Below, piece by piece: positions 26,320-35,237 of a stretch of 64,000 bases of DNA; the first letter of the stretch is position 1, and each line of letters opens with the position of its first letter. Below the pieces are notes generated by a model, which saw only the letters and a list, made by a program, of their open reading frames with translations, was not told the DNA's origin and ran no database searches. Source of the DNA: Pedobacter sp. (GTDB lineage Bacteria > Bacteroidota > Bacteroidia > Sphingobacteriales > Sphingobacteriaceae); assembly GCF_031119335.1 (NCBI RefSeq), contig NZ_JAVHXT010000012.1, positions 1 to 64,000 on the forward strand, written 5' to 3'. The translations under genes and the position numbers were made by a program.

Positions 26320-27330
26320 ATGGTAAATCCCGAAGTTAACTTGCTCAGTAAATCACTCCATAAATCACTAAGTGTGATAACAAGTTTATTGCCCAAGAGC
26401 ATAGATGTAACTATGGCTAAAATTGTATTTTTTCATAATGCAAAGTTCTTTGTTATCGACAACGAACCAGCAAAACAATACCGTTTTAATCTAGCAGAAG
26501 AAACTATTAAGGAAGATATCAATAAAAAAGAGGTTGTTACATCCGAAAAATTCCCTTCAACAGAATTTAACGAAGAAATTAATTGCTACGCCAGCATCCC
26601 TCTAATTAATACAACAGGAAACTGCTTAGGCTCTCTAATTGTTTTCGACACCAAAACTTACAGCTTTTCAGATCAAGATATAGTTTTGCTTAAAGATTTT
26701 GCGCAAATCATCGCAAACACAATTGAAAAACACTTAGAAAATGAAAAAACACAACAAGTGCTCATCGATTTCCTACATAAAACTATCCACGACCTTAAAA
26801 ACCCATTAACATCTATTTCTTTAACATCAGAATTATTAAAACGAAAAGCAGACGACCCAAAAACCGTAGCCAGCTTTTCGGAACGATTGGAAAAAGCTAG
26901 TCAAAAATTATTTACCAACCTAGAAAACCTAAAATCTGCATACCCCGTAGAAAACAGTGGCTTTAAGCTAAATATGGCAGAAGTTAATATGAATGATTTT
27001 TTAGTAGACATCCAGAAAAGCATCAGCACTGCGGATATTAAAATTGAAAACACCTTAACAACCCACATTTACGCCGAACATAACCGACTAAAAGAAGCAA
27101 TAATTCAGCTAATCACACACATTTTGCTAAACAATCCAACTAGCCACGTCACCATAAAATCTTATAAAAAAAACGAGGAGGCCGTTATCGAAATCATCTG
27201 CGGACAAACAGACAACTCTAATAGCAGCTCAGCATTAACAATTGCCAAAACATTGATTGGCATGCACAAAGGAACGCTAACTATCACACCAGATAGCTAT
27301 TTGGCCTCACTACCTTTAACAGTATTGTAA
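26320..27330 (+). CDS. GAF-domain histidine-kinase-like protein with degenerate ATPase domain
   Basis: 336 aa, no membrane segment. A GAF-like domain (about 20-140, ending GSLIVFDTKTYSFSDQDIVLL) is followed by a HisKA dimerisation helix with the phospho-acceptor His157 in KTIHDLKNPLTSIS. The C-terminal domain aligns with HATPase only loosely: the N-box reads ITHILLNNP without the usual Asn-Ala pair, and the DxGxG G1 motif is replaced by CGQTDNSNSSS. It may be phosphorylated by a partner or act as a phosphatase. The 3' end overlaps the convergent kinase gene by 34 bp. Confidence 0.75.
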   Translation: MVNPEVNLLSKSLHKSLSVITSLLPKSIDVTMAKIVFFHNAKFFVIDNEPAKQYRFNLAEETIKEDINKKEVVTSEKFPSTEFNEEINCYASIPLINTTGNCLGSLIVFDTKTYSFSDQDIVLLKDFAQIIANTIEKHLENEKTQQVLIDFLHKTIHDLKNPLTSISLTSELLKRKADDPKTVASFSERLEKASQKLFTNLENLKSAYPVENSGFKLNMAEVNMNDFLVDIQKSISTADIKIENTLTTHIYAEHNRLKEAIIQLITHILLNNPTSHVTIKSYKKNEEAVIEIICGQTDNSNSSSALTIAKTLIGMHKGTLTITPDSYLASLPLTVL

Positions 27331-28652
27331 AGCTTAAAGGCAACCACAAAAGTACTTCCTTTATCACTGTTGGGCTCATACCAGATCTCTCCATCTTGCA
27401 ACTCCGTAAATTCCTTACAAAGCAACAAGCCCAAGCCCACTCCTTTCTCATTGTTAGTACCGAACGTCGAAAGCGCTTTCAGCTTGAACAGGTTTTCTCT
27501 TTCCTCTGTACTAATACCTAAACCATTATCATTCACCCTTACGAAACAACGCTTATCATCATAGGTGAAAGATATGTGCACTCTACCACCTTCTGGCGTA
27601 AATTTAATTGCATTATTCACCAAATTACGAACTACAATTAAGAACATATTCAAATCTGCAGCAATTAGAATACCTTCTTCCAATTCAAGTGCTAGCTCGA
27701 TATTTTTTCTTTCTGCGATATTGATTTCTAAGCTTAATCCCTTTCGCAACTCATACGCTACATCTACGGCAACAATATCAACTCTAGCGCCATCTAATTG
27801 CGATTTAGACCAGGCCAGAACATTCGCCAACATTTCTGCGGTATCTCTAGTAACGTGAAGTAAGCGTCGTTTAATCGTATCGTTTTCTTCTGGCGTGATA
27901 TCCATTACGGCAAGTATCTCTAAATACCCCAGAATAGAACTCAGGGGCGAACGTATGTCATGTGCAACAATAGAAAATAGCTTTGCTTTTTCAGAATTAA
28001 GTTTTTCCAACTCTTTATTCTGCAGCATAATTTGATCGCTCTGCGCTTCAATCTCCTCCGTTTTTTGATTAACGGCCTCACGTTCCTTATCGTAATTATT
28101 CCTGATGAAACTTATGCTTAAACAAATTAGCAAAGCGGCTACAATATAAGTTACAGCAAAGTCTACTGTTTTAGCCAAATCACTAGTGTAAACGTTCGGT
28201 ATAGCTTCTGGGTTAAGGTATTCGTAAGTTAAGACACCGAAAACAGTAATTAAATTGAGTGAAATCCATACCAACAATTCCTTTTTAGGCACTACCACTA
28301 TGGTAATAAGAAGAATGAGGCAAAACAGCACCAAGTTAGGACCGTAAATTCCTGAATTAAAGAAATAATTGAGCAGAAACGTAAAATTGGCAACAATGCC
28401 CAAACTACGTATCGCTATTTTAGTACTGCGCTTGATACGTGATAGATAATACAGTACTGCAGAGAACAAACTCCCGAAGAAACAGATGGCTGCTACTTCT
28501 TTTAATCCGATATAGTAATTGAAGAAAATTTCGAGAAAAAGTGCTATAACGGCAATTACGCAAAACGTATTAAATATCCTCTCTTCGAGTGAAAATTTTC
28601 TAGGGTTACCAATAATATGGTTAGCACTGAGCCACGAGCGAAATTTTGCCAC
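27297..28652 (-). CDS. Membrane sensor histidine kinase
   Basis: 451 aa: about six N-terminal transmembrane helices (residues 25-185), a short coiled coil, HisKA with His231 in FSIVAHDIRSPLSS, and an intact HATPase with N-box NLVNNAIKFTP, G1 VNDNGLGIS and G2 GVGLGLLLCKEF. No extracytoplasmic ligand domain is visible, so it may sense through the membrane segment. No response regulator is adjacent. It converges on and overlaps the GAF-kinase-like gene. Confidence 0.9.
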   Translation of the reverse strand: MAKFRSWLSANHIIGNPRKFSLEERIFNTFCVIAVIALFLEIFFNYYIGLKEVAAICFFGSLFSAVLYYLSRIKRSTKIAIRSLGIVANFTFLLNYFFNSGIYGPNLVLFCLILLITIVVVPKKELLVWISLNLITVFGVLTYEYLNPEAIPNVYTSDLAKTVDFAVTYIVAALLICLSISFIRNNYDKEREAVNQKTEEIEAQSDQIMLQNKELEKLNSEKAKLFSIVAHDIRSPLSSILGYLEILAVMDITPEENDTIKRRLLHVTRDTAEMLANVLAWSKSQLDGARVDIVAVDVAYELRKGLSLEINIAERKNIELALELEEGILIAADLNMFLIVVRNLVNNAIKFTPEGGRVHISFTYDDKRCFVRVNDNGLGISTEERENLFKLKALSTFGTNNEKGVGLGLLLCKEFTELQDGEIWYEPNSDKGSTFVVAFKLYNTVKGSEAK

Positions 28653-28762
28653 AGTTAATTTAGAATAATTTTAAACACAAACATAACCATATTACCGGAA
28701 AGATACGCAAACTTAGTTTAAAATTAAGCTAGGTTAAATACCTAAAATTAAACGTAAATCGT

Positions 28763-28770
28763 TATTTTTG
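28763..28770 (+). promoter_or_regulatory. -7 box TATTTTTG for asnS
   Basis: A TAnnTTTG match 21 nt before the asnS start; no good -33 element is seen. Confidence 0.45.
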
Positions 28771-28791
28771 CGGCTTTTATAATAAAACAAT

Positions 28792-30228
28792 ATGATTAAG
28801 AGACAACAAATTAAGGATTTATTAAAATCTACAGATTTTAACACTGAAGTAACGGTTATGGGATGGGTTAAAACCTTCCGTAATAATCAGTTTATTGCGT
28901 TAAACGATGGTTCTTGCATGGGCAATATCCAAGTAGTGGTTAATTTTAATAATACCGACGAAAATTTGTTGAAGAGAATTACTACTGGCGCAGCAATTAA
29001 AGCTACTGGAAATTTGATTGAGTCGCTAGGTAAAGGACAGAGCGTAGAGATTAAGGCTACAACAATAGAAATTTTAGGCGATAGCGACCCCGAAAAATTC
29101 CCTCTACAACCAAAAAAACACAGTTTGGAGTTTTTAAGAGAAATTGCGCATTTACGTTTTAGAACCAATACCTTTAATGCAGTTTTCAAAGTTCGTCATG
29201 CTTTGGCTTTTGCCATCCATCAGTTTTATAACGAAAGAGGATTTGTATATATGCACACGCCTGTAATTACGGCAAGTGATGCAGAAGGTGCGGGCGAAAT
29301 GTTCAAAGTAACTACGCTAGATTTTGACAGCACCCCTCGCACAGCAGATGGAAGTGTTGATTATAAGGAAGATTTCTTTGGCCGTGCAACTAATTTAACT
29401 GTTTCTGGTCAGCTAGAAGGCGAGTTAGCAGCAATGGCTTTTGGACAGATTTACACGTTTGGCCCAACTTTCAGAGCAGAAAACTCGAATACTACTCGTC
29501 ACTTGGCAGAGTTTTGGATGATTGAGCCAGAAGTTGCTTTTGCAGATTTGGAAAACAACATGGAGTTGGCAGAAGACATGATGAAATATGTAATCAACTA
29601 TGCTAAAGAAAACTGCAAAGAGGAATTAGAATTCTTAAACAACCGTTTAGCCGAGGAAGAAAAGCAAAAGCCTCAAAACGAACGCAGTGAATTTTCATTA
29701 TTGGAGAAATTAGATTTCTGTTTAGCGAACGATTTCCAACGTTTAACTTACACAGAAGCTATTGATATTTTAAAAGCATCGAAACCAAATCAGAAAAAAC
29801 AGTTTAAATATCTGATTGATAGCTGGGGAGCTGATTTGCAAAGCGAACACGAACGTTATTTGGTAGAGAAACACTTTAAACGTCCAGTGATTTTAACGGA
29901 TTACCCGAAAGATATCAAATCGTTTTACATGCGTTTAAATGATGATAACAAAACGGTTGCAGCTATGGATATCTTGTTCCCAGGTATTGGAGAGATGATT
30001 GGTGGTTCGCAACGTGAAGAACGTATGGATGTTCTAAAACAACGTATGGATGAAATGGGCGTTCCGCAAGAAGAACTTTGGTGGTATTTAGATACTCGCC
30101 GTTTTGGTTCTGCACCACACGCTGGTTTCGGTTTAGGTTTCGAGCGCTTGGTACTTTTCGTAACTGGCATGACCAACATTCGCGATGTGATTGCTTTCCC
30201 TCGTTTCCCTAAGAGTGCAGAGTTTTAA
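28792..30228 (+). CDS. asnS: Asparaginyl-tRNA synthetase
   Basis: 478-aa class IIb aminoacyl-tRNA synthetase. An N-terminal OB-fold anticodon-binding domain ([15 protein letters not shown]) leads to the class II core with motif 1 region [16 protein letters not shown], motif 2 ([25 protein letters not shown]) and motif 3 ([15 protein letters not shown]). The Asn-specific form is indicated by the [13 protein letters not shown] stretch and length. Single-gene unit followed by a hairpin terminator. Confidence 0.97.
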   Translation: MIKRQQIKDLLKSTDFNTEVTVMGWVKTFRNNQFIALNDGSCMGNIQVVVNFNNTDENLLKRITTGAAIKATGNLIESLGKGQSVEIKATTIEILGDSDPEKFPLQPKKHSLEFLREIAHLRFRTNTFNAVFKVRHALAFAIHQFYNERGFVYMHTPVITASDAEGAGEMFKVTTLDFDSTPRTADGSVDYKEDFFGRATNLTVSGQLEGELAAMAFGQIYTFGPTFRAENSNTTRHLAEFWMIEPEVAFADLENNMELAEDMMKYVINYAKENCKEELEFLNNRLAEEEKQKPQNERSEFSLLEKLDFCLANDFQRLTYTEAIDILKASKPNQKKQFKYLIDSWGADLQSEHERYLVEKHFKRPVILTDYPKDIKSFYMRLNDDNKTVAAMDILFPGIGEMIGGSQREERMDVLKQRMDEMGVPQEELWWYLDTRRFGSAPHAGFGLGFERLVLFVTGMTNIRDVIAFPRFPKSAEF

Positions 30229-30295
30229 CCCCTAAATCCTCCCGAATACTCGGGACAAGCTATAAAGGGGACTTTTTAAAAACCTTATAAAAAGT

Positions 30296-30325
30296 AAAGC
30301 CACTTAAATTTTAAGTGGCTTTGTT
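30296..30325 (+). terminator. asnS terminator
   Basis: AAAGCCACTTA (30296-30306) and its complement at 30312-30322, then TTGTTG. Confidence 0.75.
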
Positions 30326-30337
30326 GTTATCGACGGT

Positions 30338-30692
30338 CGTCATTTCGAACGAAACGCAGTGTAATTGAGAAATCTTTAAGTTTAACTTACATTATTTGTT
30401 GTTGGTGATAACACCAACAACAGACAAATTTCAACACGCCATTCCCCTCTTTTAGAGGGGTGCCCATAGGGCGGGGTGTTTTTAACAACTTATCAAAGTA
30501 GCTTTTTTCTTTTCAATATTTAGCTGATGTTGACCTTTAGCGTAGCGAAAAGCTACGTGGTAAAATAAAATACAGACTTACGAAGTTTTAAAAACTTCGT
30601 AAGTCTAAAATATTTGTCGGTTACTACACTTCAAGTTTTTACAAGTAAGTTCCTTACAATTCTTTCCCTTTTGGGGAGAGATCCCGATTTAT
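30338..30692. repeat. Cluster of at least five dispersed palindromes
   Basis: In order: a half-copy of the CGTCATT-type element (30338-30378); GTTGTTGGTG-ATAA-CACCAACAAC (30398-30421); a C/G-rich double palindrome CCCCTCT-TTT-AGAGGGG with flanking GCCC...GGGC (about 30430-30480); a nearly loop-free 16-bp inverted repeat AGACTTACGAAGTTTT / complement (30574-30606); and TCCCGAT-TT-ATCGGGA (about 30681). No gene is present. Confidence 0.7.
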
Positions 30693-30707
30693 CGGGAGAG
30701 AGGGGCT

Positions 30708-32348
30708 TTACTCATGATAAGGATTAGCAGTCTGATAATCTACCTCCGTAACTTTATAATCAGTAGGCAAGAAACTTGCAGAGGTACTTAAAGTCATACC
30801 GAGTTCAAAACGAGAAGGATAAGGTGTTTGCAATAACGAACCTTCTGGAAGATATGGGTACGTTTCTCGGTAATTCTGTATCACATTTGGGCTAACCCTT
30901 CTGTTGATGTAAGCTCGGGTTAACTGACTAAACTCCCTAAGTCCGGCAGCACCCAATAGTTCTACGGCACTTGCCACTGTTTGGTTATGGAAGTTTTTCA
31001 CCCGCACTTTCTTATCCTCAACCACTAAACCTTTCATTAAGCTTTGGTCTTGTGTTGCCACACCCGTTGGGCAAGTATTGCTATTACACTCCAACGCTTG
31101 AATACAACCCAAGGCGAACATCATTCCTCTGGCAGCACTACACATATCCGCCCCTAAGGCAATATTTTTAACGATATCAAAACCAGTTGAAACTTTACCA
31201 GAAGCGATAATTTTAATATGTTTTTTCAAATCGAAACCCACTAAAACATCGTGAACAAATGCCACGCCATCTCTTAACGGCATACCCACCGAATTAGAAA
31301 ACTCTTGTGGTGCAGCACCTGTACCACCTTCTCCCCCATCTACGGTAATAAAATCGGGATAAATTTTAGTCTCTATCATCGCTTTGCAGATGGCAAAAAA
31401 CTCACTTTTACGACCGATACACAATTTAAATCCTACTGGTTTTCCGCCAGATAAATCTCTCAACTGCTTTACGAAATTCATCAATTCTATTGGTGTAGAA
31501 AAAGCTGAGTGAGCTGGCGGCGATAAAACGTCTTTACCTTCTGGCACCAAACGAATACGAGCAACCTCTGGTGTTACTTTTTTGCCTGGCAACATACCTC
31601 CGTGCCCAGGCTTAGCCCCTTGCGATAGCTTAATTTCTATCATCTTTACTTGGTCGGTTTTCGCACGCTCGCCAAAGGCTTCTCCGTTAAAAGTTCCGTC
31701 CATATTTCTACAACCGAAGTAACCAGTACCAATTTGCCAAATCAAATCGCCGCCAAGTTGACGGTGATAATCGCTAATTCCACCTTCGCCAGTATTATGA
31801 GCAAACTCGCCTAGTTTAGCACCACCATTTAGCGCTAACACCGCATTCTGACTTAAAGAACCAAAACTCATTGCAGAGATGTTGTACACACTTGAAGAAT
31901 AAGGCTGCTTACAATCTGGGCCACCCACCATAATTCTAGGTTTCAAATTTAAATCGTGGTGACTGATGGCCATAATGCTATGACTTAACCACTCGTAACC
32001 ATTTTCGTAAACATTTAACTGCGTACCAAAAGGAATGGTATCTAGTTCTTTTTTAGCACGTTGATAGATTAAAGAACGATTTAACCTATTATAAGGAGTT
32101 CCATTGGTATCACTTTCTACGAAATACTGGTAAACTTTCGGCCTCATGTGCTCCATGAAATAGCGCAAACGACCAACAACCGGATAATTACGCACAATGC
32201 TTCGCTTAGGCTGAACCATATCGTAAATCCCCAACAATACTACTGGGCCAGTAAATAAAAATGTCCACCATAAAAATGGATGGTAAAGTCCTAACATTAC
32301 CGTAAATGCAACCAAAAAAGCTGCAATTGCCACAAATGCTTTTCTCAT
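30708..32348 (-). CDS. FMN-binding glutamate-synthase-family protein
   Basis: 546 aa. Two N-terminal hydrophobic segments (AFVAIAAFLVAFTVMLGLY, FLWWTFLFTGPVVLLGIY) precede a glutamate-synthase-like FMN/Fe-S domain: ISAMSFGSLSQNAVLALNGG, GEGGISDYHRQLGGD, VDGGEGGTGAAP and a Cys-rich LECNSNTCPTGVATQ cluster. The glutamine amidotransferase domain and a GltD partner are absent. Stand-alone relatives are widespread and often annotated FMN-binding glutamate synthase family; the electron donor and true substrate are unknown. The membrane anchor is unusual for a glutamate synthase. Confidence 0.88.
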   Translation of the reverse strand: MRKAFVAIAAFLVAFTVMLGLYHPFLWWTFLFTGPVVLLGIYDMVQPKRSIVRNYPVVGRLRYFMEHMRPKVYQYFVESDTNGTPYNRLNRSLIYQRAKKELDTIPFGTQLNVYENGYEWLSHSIMAISHHDLNLKPRIMVGGPDCKQPYSSSVYNISAMSFGSLSQNAVLALNGGAKLGEFAHNTGEGGISDYHRQLGGDLIWQIGTGYFGCRNMDGTFNGEAFGERAKTDQVKMIEIKLSQGAKPGHGGMLPGKKVTPEVARIRLVPEGKDVLSPPAHSAFSTPIELMNFVKQLRDLSGGKPVGFKLCIGRKSEFFAICKAMIETKIYPDFITVDGGEGGTGAAPQEFSNSVGMPLRDGVAFVHDVLVGFDLKKHIKIIASGKVSTGFDIVKNIALGADMCSAARGMMFALGCIQALECNSNTCPTGVATQDQSLMKGLVVEDKKVRVKNFHNQTVASAVELLGAAGLREFSQLTRAYINRRVSPNVIQNYRETYPYLPEGSLLQTPYPSRFELGMTLSTSASFLPTDYKVTEVDYQTANPYHE

Positions 32349-32353
32349 CTCAG

Positions 32354-32459
32354 TTAATTAATGTTCTTTTACCACCTTAGACATTTTAGAACATTCAAGC
32401 CTTTGTTTTGAGTAAGGCTAAAATGCTCTCAAGTATCTTAGGTGGTTAATTTAATGTTC
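32354..32459. repeat. Nested inverted repeat flanked by direct repeats
   Basis: ACCACCTTAGA (32371) pairs with TCTTAGGTGGT (32436-32446, one mismatch), CATTTTAG (32382) with CTAAAATG (32418-32425), and AGCCTT with AAGGCT inside. TTAATTAATGTTC (32354-32366) and TTAATTTAATGTTC (32446-32459) flank it. It lies between divergent genes. Confidence 0.55.
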
Positions 32460-32529
32460 GTTTTTGCTAAAGTAGCAATATAAACCCCGATACCGAAACA
32501 AGTACCACATCATTTTGTTATTTTTACAC

Positions 32530-33150
32530 ATGCTTATCAGAATTTATCCAGAAAACCCAAACCCTAAGGCCATAGAACAGGCCGTTGAAGTACTGAAAAA
32601 AGGTGGAATTATTATTTATCCCACCGATACGGTATATGGTTTGGGTTGCGACATCACCAATCATAAGGCTATAGAAAAAATCTGTAAAATAAGAGGCATC
32701 AAGCCTGAAAAAGCTAATTTTTCATTTATTTGCTCTGATTTGAGGCATATTTCTGATTATATCAAACCTATAGACACTACTGTTTTCAGGGTATTGAAAA
32801 AAGCTTTGCCCGGTCCGTTTACTTTTATTTTTAATGCGAATAACAATGTACCAAAGTTGTTAAGCTCCAACAAAAAAACAGTAGGTATTCGTGTGCCTGA
32901 TAATAACATTGCCCGTCAAATTGTAGAAGCTTTAGGCAACCCAATTATTTCTACTTCCATTAAAGATGATGACGAAGTGATTGAATACTCTACCGACCCA
33001 GAATTAATCCACGAAAAATACGAAGACTTGGTTGATTTGGTAATTGATGGCGGCTACGGCGATAACGAAGCTTCTACCGTTATTGATTGCACAAATGGTG
33101 ATTTTGAAGTTATCCGTGAAGGAAAAGGAGATATAGAAGAGTACTTATAG
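32530..33150 (+). CDS. L-threonylcarbamoyladenylate synthase (Sua5/YciO/YrdC)
   Basis: 206 aa from the ATG at 32530. It makes threonylcarbamoyl-AMP from Thr, bicarbonate and ATP for the t6A tRNA modification. Family motifs: GGIIIYPTDTVYGLGCD near residue 25, KIRGIKPEK, and SSNKKTVGIRVPDN. It lacks the C-terminal Sua5 domain, so it is the short YciO/YrdC form. A TTG in frame at 32515 is less likely. The next gene, nhaA, starts 24 nt downstream. Confidence 0.93.
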   Translation: MLIRIYPENPNPKAIEQAVEVLKKGGIIIYPTDTVYGLGCDITNHKAIEKICKIRGIKPEKANFSFICSDLRHISDYIKPIDTTVFRVLKKALPGPFTFIFNANNNVPKLLSSNKKTVGIRVPDNNIARQIVEALGNPIISTSIKDDDEVIEYSTDPELIHEKYEDLVDLVIDGGYGDNEASTVIDCTNGDFEVIREGKGDIEEYL

Positions 33151-33174
33151 CAGCTTATTCCGTAAATTAGCGGA

Positions 33175-34356
33175 ATGAACAAAAGCAATACTTCTGTTTT
33201 TAAAAACTTCTTTAACTCTGAAAAAACTGGCGGCATTATATTGCTGTTTTGTGTGTCAATTTCACTCATTATCGCAAATTCTGATATTGCCATACATTTT
33301 GAACATTTACTTAAGACCTCGATTGGTTTCAATTTAGCTAACGCCTCATTAAACTACTCAATTTCTGTCTGGGTTAACGACGGTTTAATGGCCATTTTCT
33401 TCCTTTTGGTTGGTCTAGAAATTAAACGAGAATTAATAGGCGGAGAACTTTCTAGCGTACAAAAAGCAAGTTTACCAGTATTGGCTGCACTAGGCGGGAT
33501 GTTGGTTCCAGCAGGGATTTATTTTGTCATTAATAACGGTACTGAAACCGCTGGTGGATGGGGCATTCCGATGGCTACGGATATTGCCTTTGCTTTGGCA
33601 ATTATCGCCATGTTGGGTAAAAATGTACCATCATCCTTAAAAATATTCTTAGCTGCTTTGGCTATAGCCGATGATTTAGGAGCAATTTTAGTGATTGCTA
33701 TTTTCTATACCGAACAAATTCATTGGCAAGAACTGTATATTGCCGCAGCCATTGTAGCAGTACTTTTTGCGCTGAATTATTTTAAACTTAAATCACTTTG
33801 GCTCTATCTCATACCGGGCATTTTTCTTTGGTATTTCATGCATCACTCGGGTATTCATGCAACCATAGCTGGTGTTTTATTGGCATTTACCATCCCGATT
33901 GGAAAAGAAATCGCTAATTCTCCTTTAGAAAAATTGGAGCATGCTTTAACTAAACCTGTTAACTTTTTAATAATGCCAATTTTCGCCTTAGCAAACACCA
34001 ATATTACTTTTGAAAAAGGAATGATTAATGGTCTAACATCTCCATTAGGCTTGGGAATTATCTTAGGTTTATTTGCGGGAAAAACCATTGGCGTGAGTTT
34101 GTTTTCTTTCATCGCAGTAAAACTGAAACTGGCTAAACTACCTACAGCAGCTAATTGGAAACATGTAATTGGAGTTGGCATGTTAGCAGGTATCGGTTTT
34201 ACCATGTCAATTTTTATTTCGATGTTGTCTTTTTCTAATCCTCAACACATTATTACCGCAAAATTTGCTATTCTTTGTACATCTATATTTTCTGGCGCAG
34301 TAGGTTTTGTTTTCTTGAAATCCTTAAGAAAACTTGGTAACCACATAGACACATAG
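33175..34356 (+). CDS. nhaA: Na+/H+ antiporter NhaA
   Basis: 393-aa inner-membrane electrogenic antiporter exchanging two protons for one sodium. About 12 membrane helices; the cation-binding Asp pair is seen in LAIADDLGAILVIAIFY and the helix IV motif in GGWGIPMATDIAFALAI. The start ATG lies 24 nt after the preceding stop, so co-transcription is likely. It may be linked physiologically to the sodium symporters encoded in the window. Confidence 0.95.
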   Translation: MNKSNTSVFKNFFNSEKTGGIILLFCVSISLIIANSDIAIHFEHLLKTSIGFNLANASLNYSISVWVNDGLMAIFFLLVGLEIKRELIGGELSSVQKASLPVLAALGGMLVPAGIYFVINNGTETAGGWGIPMATDIAFALAIIAMLGKNVPSSLKIFLAALAIADDLGAILVIAIFYTEQIHWQELYIAAAIVAVLFALNYFKLKSLWLYLIPGIFLWYFMHHSGIHATIAGVLLAFTIPIGKEIANSPLEKLEHALTKPVNFLIMPIFALANTNITFEKGMINGLTSPLGLGIILGLFAGKTIGVSLFSFIAVKLKLAKLPTAANWKHVIGVGMLAGIGFTMSIFISMLSFSNPQHIITAKFAILCTSIFSGAVGFVFLKSLRKLGNHIDT

Positions 34357-34380
34357 TACTTATAATAATATCTACCTCTT

Positions 34381-34538
34381 GTGCATTTGTGAGATTTAGC
34401 CACAGATACACAAATGAAATACAGATTTAAAACAAACAAAAACTAAACTTTTGAATAAAAACCTTTTATTGAGCGACAATATTTCGCTTCAATTTCATTC
34501 AAAACCAAAAAAATCTGTGCATCTGTGGCTAAATGCAC
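34381..34538. repeat. Large inverted repeat of the AGCCACAGATGCACA type
   Basis: GTGCATTT...TTTAGCCACAGATACACA (34381-34411) faces AAATCTGTGCATCTGTGGCTAAATGCAC (34511-34538). A third, single copy GCCACAGATGCACAGATT is at about 42760. This repeat type is recurrent in Bacteroidota spacers. The sequence between the arms is A+T-rich and non-coding. Confidence 0.65.
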
Positions 34539-34592
34539 AACAGATATATCTATATGGTTTAATTATCATCGGAATTGCATAACTCTTAAAAT

Positions 34593-35132
34593 ATGGCTAA
34601 CACTATCATCGAAACCGAACTCTTTTACATTAGACCTTTAGTGGCTAAAGATGTTTCAGGAATATTCGAGTTGGACAGTAATCCAAAAGTGCATACTTAT
34701 TTAGGTAATAGTCCTATTAAAACTTTGGCAGAAGCCGAAAATGTAATTCGATTAATTCAAAAGCAATATGATGATTTAGGCATTGGCCGATGGGCGATTA
34801 TCGAGAAAAGCACAGGAAATTTTGTAGGATGGACTGGGTTTAAATACATCGTTGAACCAATAAACGGCCATGTAAATTATTACGATTTAGGATATAGATT
34901 AATAGAGCGATATTGGGGGAAAGGCATTGCTACAGAAACTGCAAAAGCTTGTTTGAAATATGCTTTCGAGGAATTAGTTTTAAATGAAGTTTACGGTATT
35001 TGTGATGTAGATAATGTTGGTTCTAGGAATATCCTGCAAAAATGTGGATTGAAATTAATTGAAACTTTTGATTATGACGGCACCCTACATTATTGGTTTG
35101 AGATTAAAAAAGAAGACTGGAAAAACATATAA
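34593..35132 (+). CDS. GNAT-family N-acetyltransferase (RimJ/RimL-like)
   Basis: 179 aa of the Acetyltransf_3 type. Opening strand IETELFYIRPLVAKDVSGIF, acetyl-CoA-binding region GYRLIERYWGKGIATETAKA (motif A Q/R-x-x-G-x-G/A form) and the final VDNVGSRNILQKCGLK are diagnostic. Acceptor unknown: possibly a protein N-terminus or a small amine. Single gene between repeat-rich spacers. Confidence 0.9.
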   Translation: MANTIIETELFYIRPLVAKDVSGIFELDSNPKVHTYLGNSPIKTLAEAENVIRLIQKQYDDLGIGRWAIIEKSTGNFVGWTGFKYIVEPINGHVNYYDLGYRLIERYWGKGIATETAKACLKYAFEELVLNEVYGICDVDNVGSRNILQKCGLKLIETFDYDGTLHYWFEIKKEDWKNI

Positions 35133-35155
35133 TAGGCCAAACTAAATAATACTTT

Positions 35156-35213
35156 GTCATTCCGAGGCACGAGGAATTTATTTAACTAGATTTTTCGCTG
35201 CGCTCAGAATGAC
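35156..35213. repeat. REP-like element, divergent copy
   Basis: GTCATTCCGAG (35156-35166) faces CTCAGAATGAC (35203-35213). It contains the GAGGCACGAGGAAT core seen in the other CGTCATTGC elements. Confidence 0.6.
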
Positions 35214-35237
35214 GGGGAGCATACAGATAAGGTAAAA

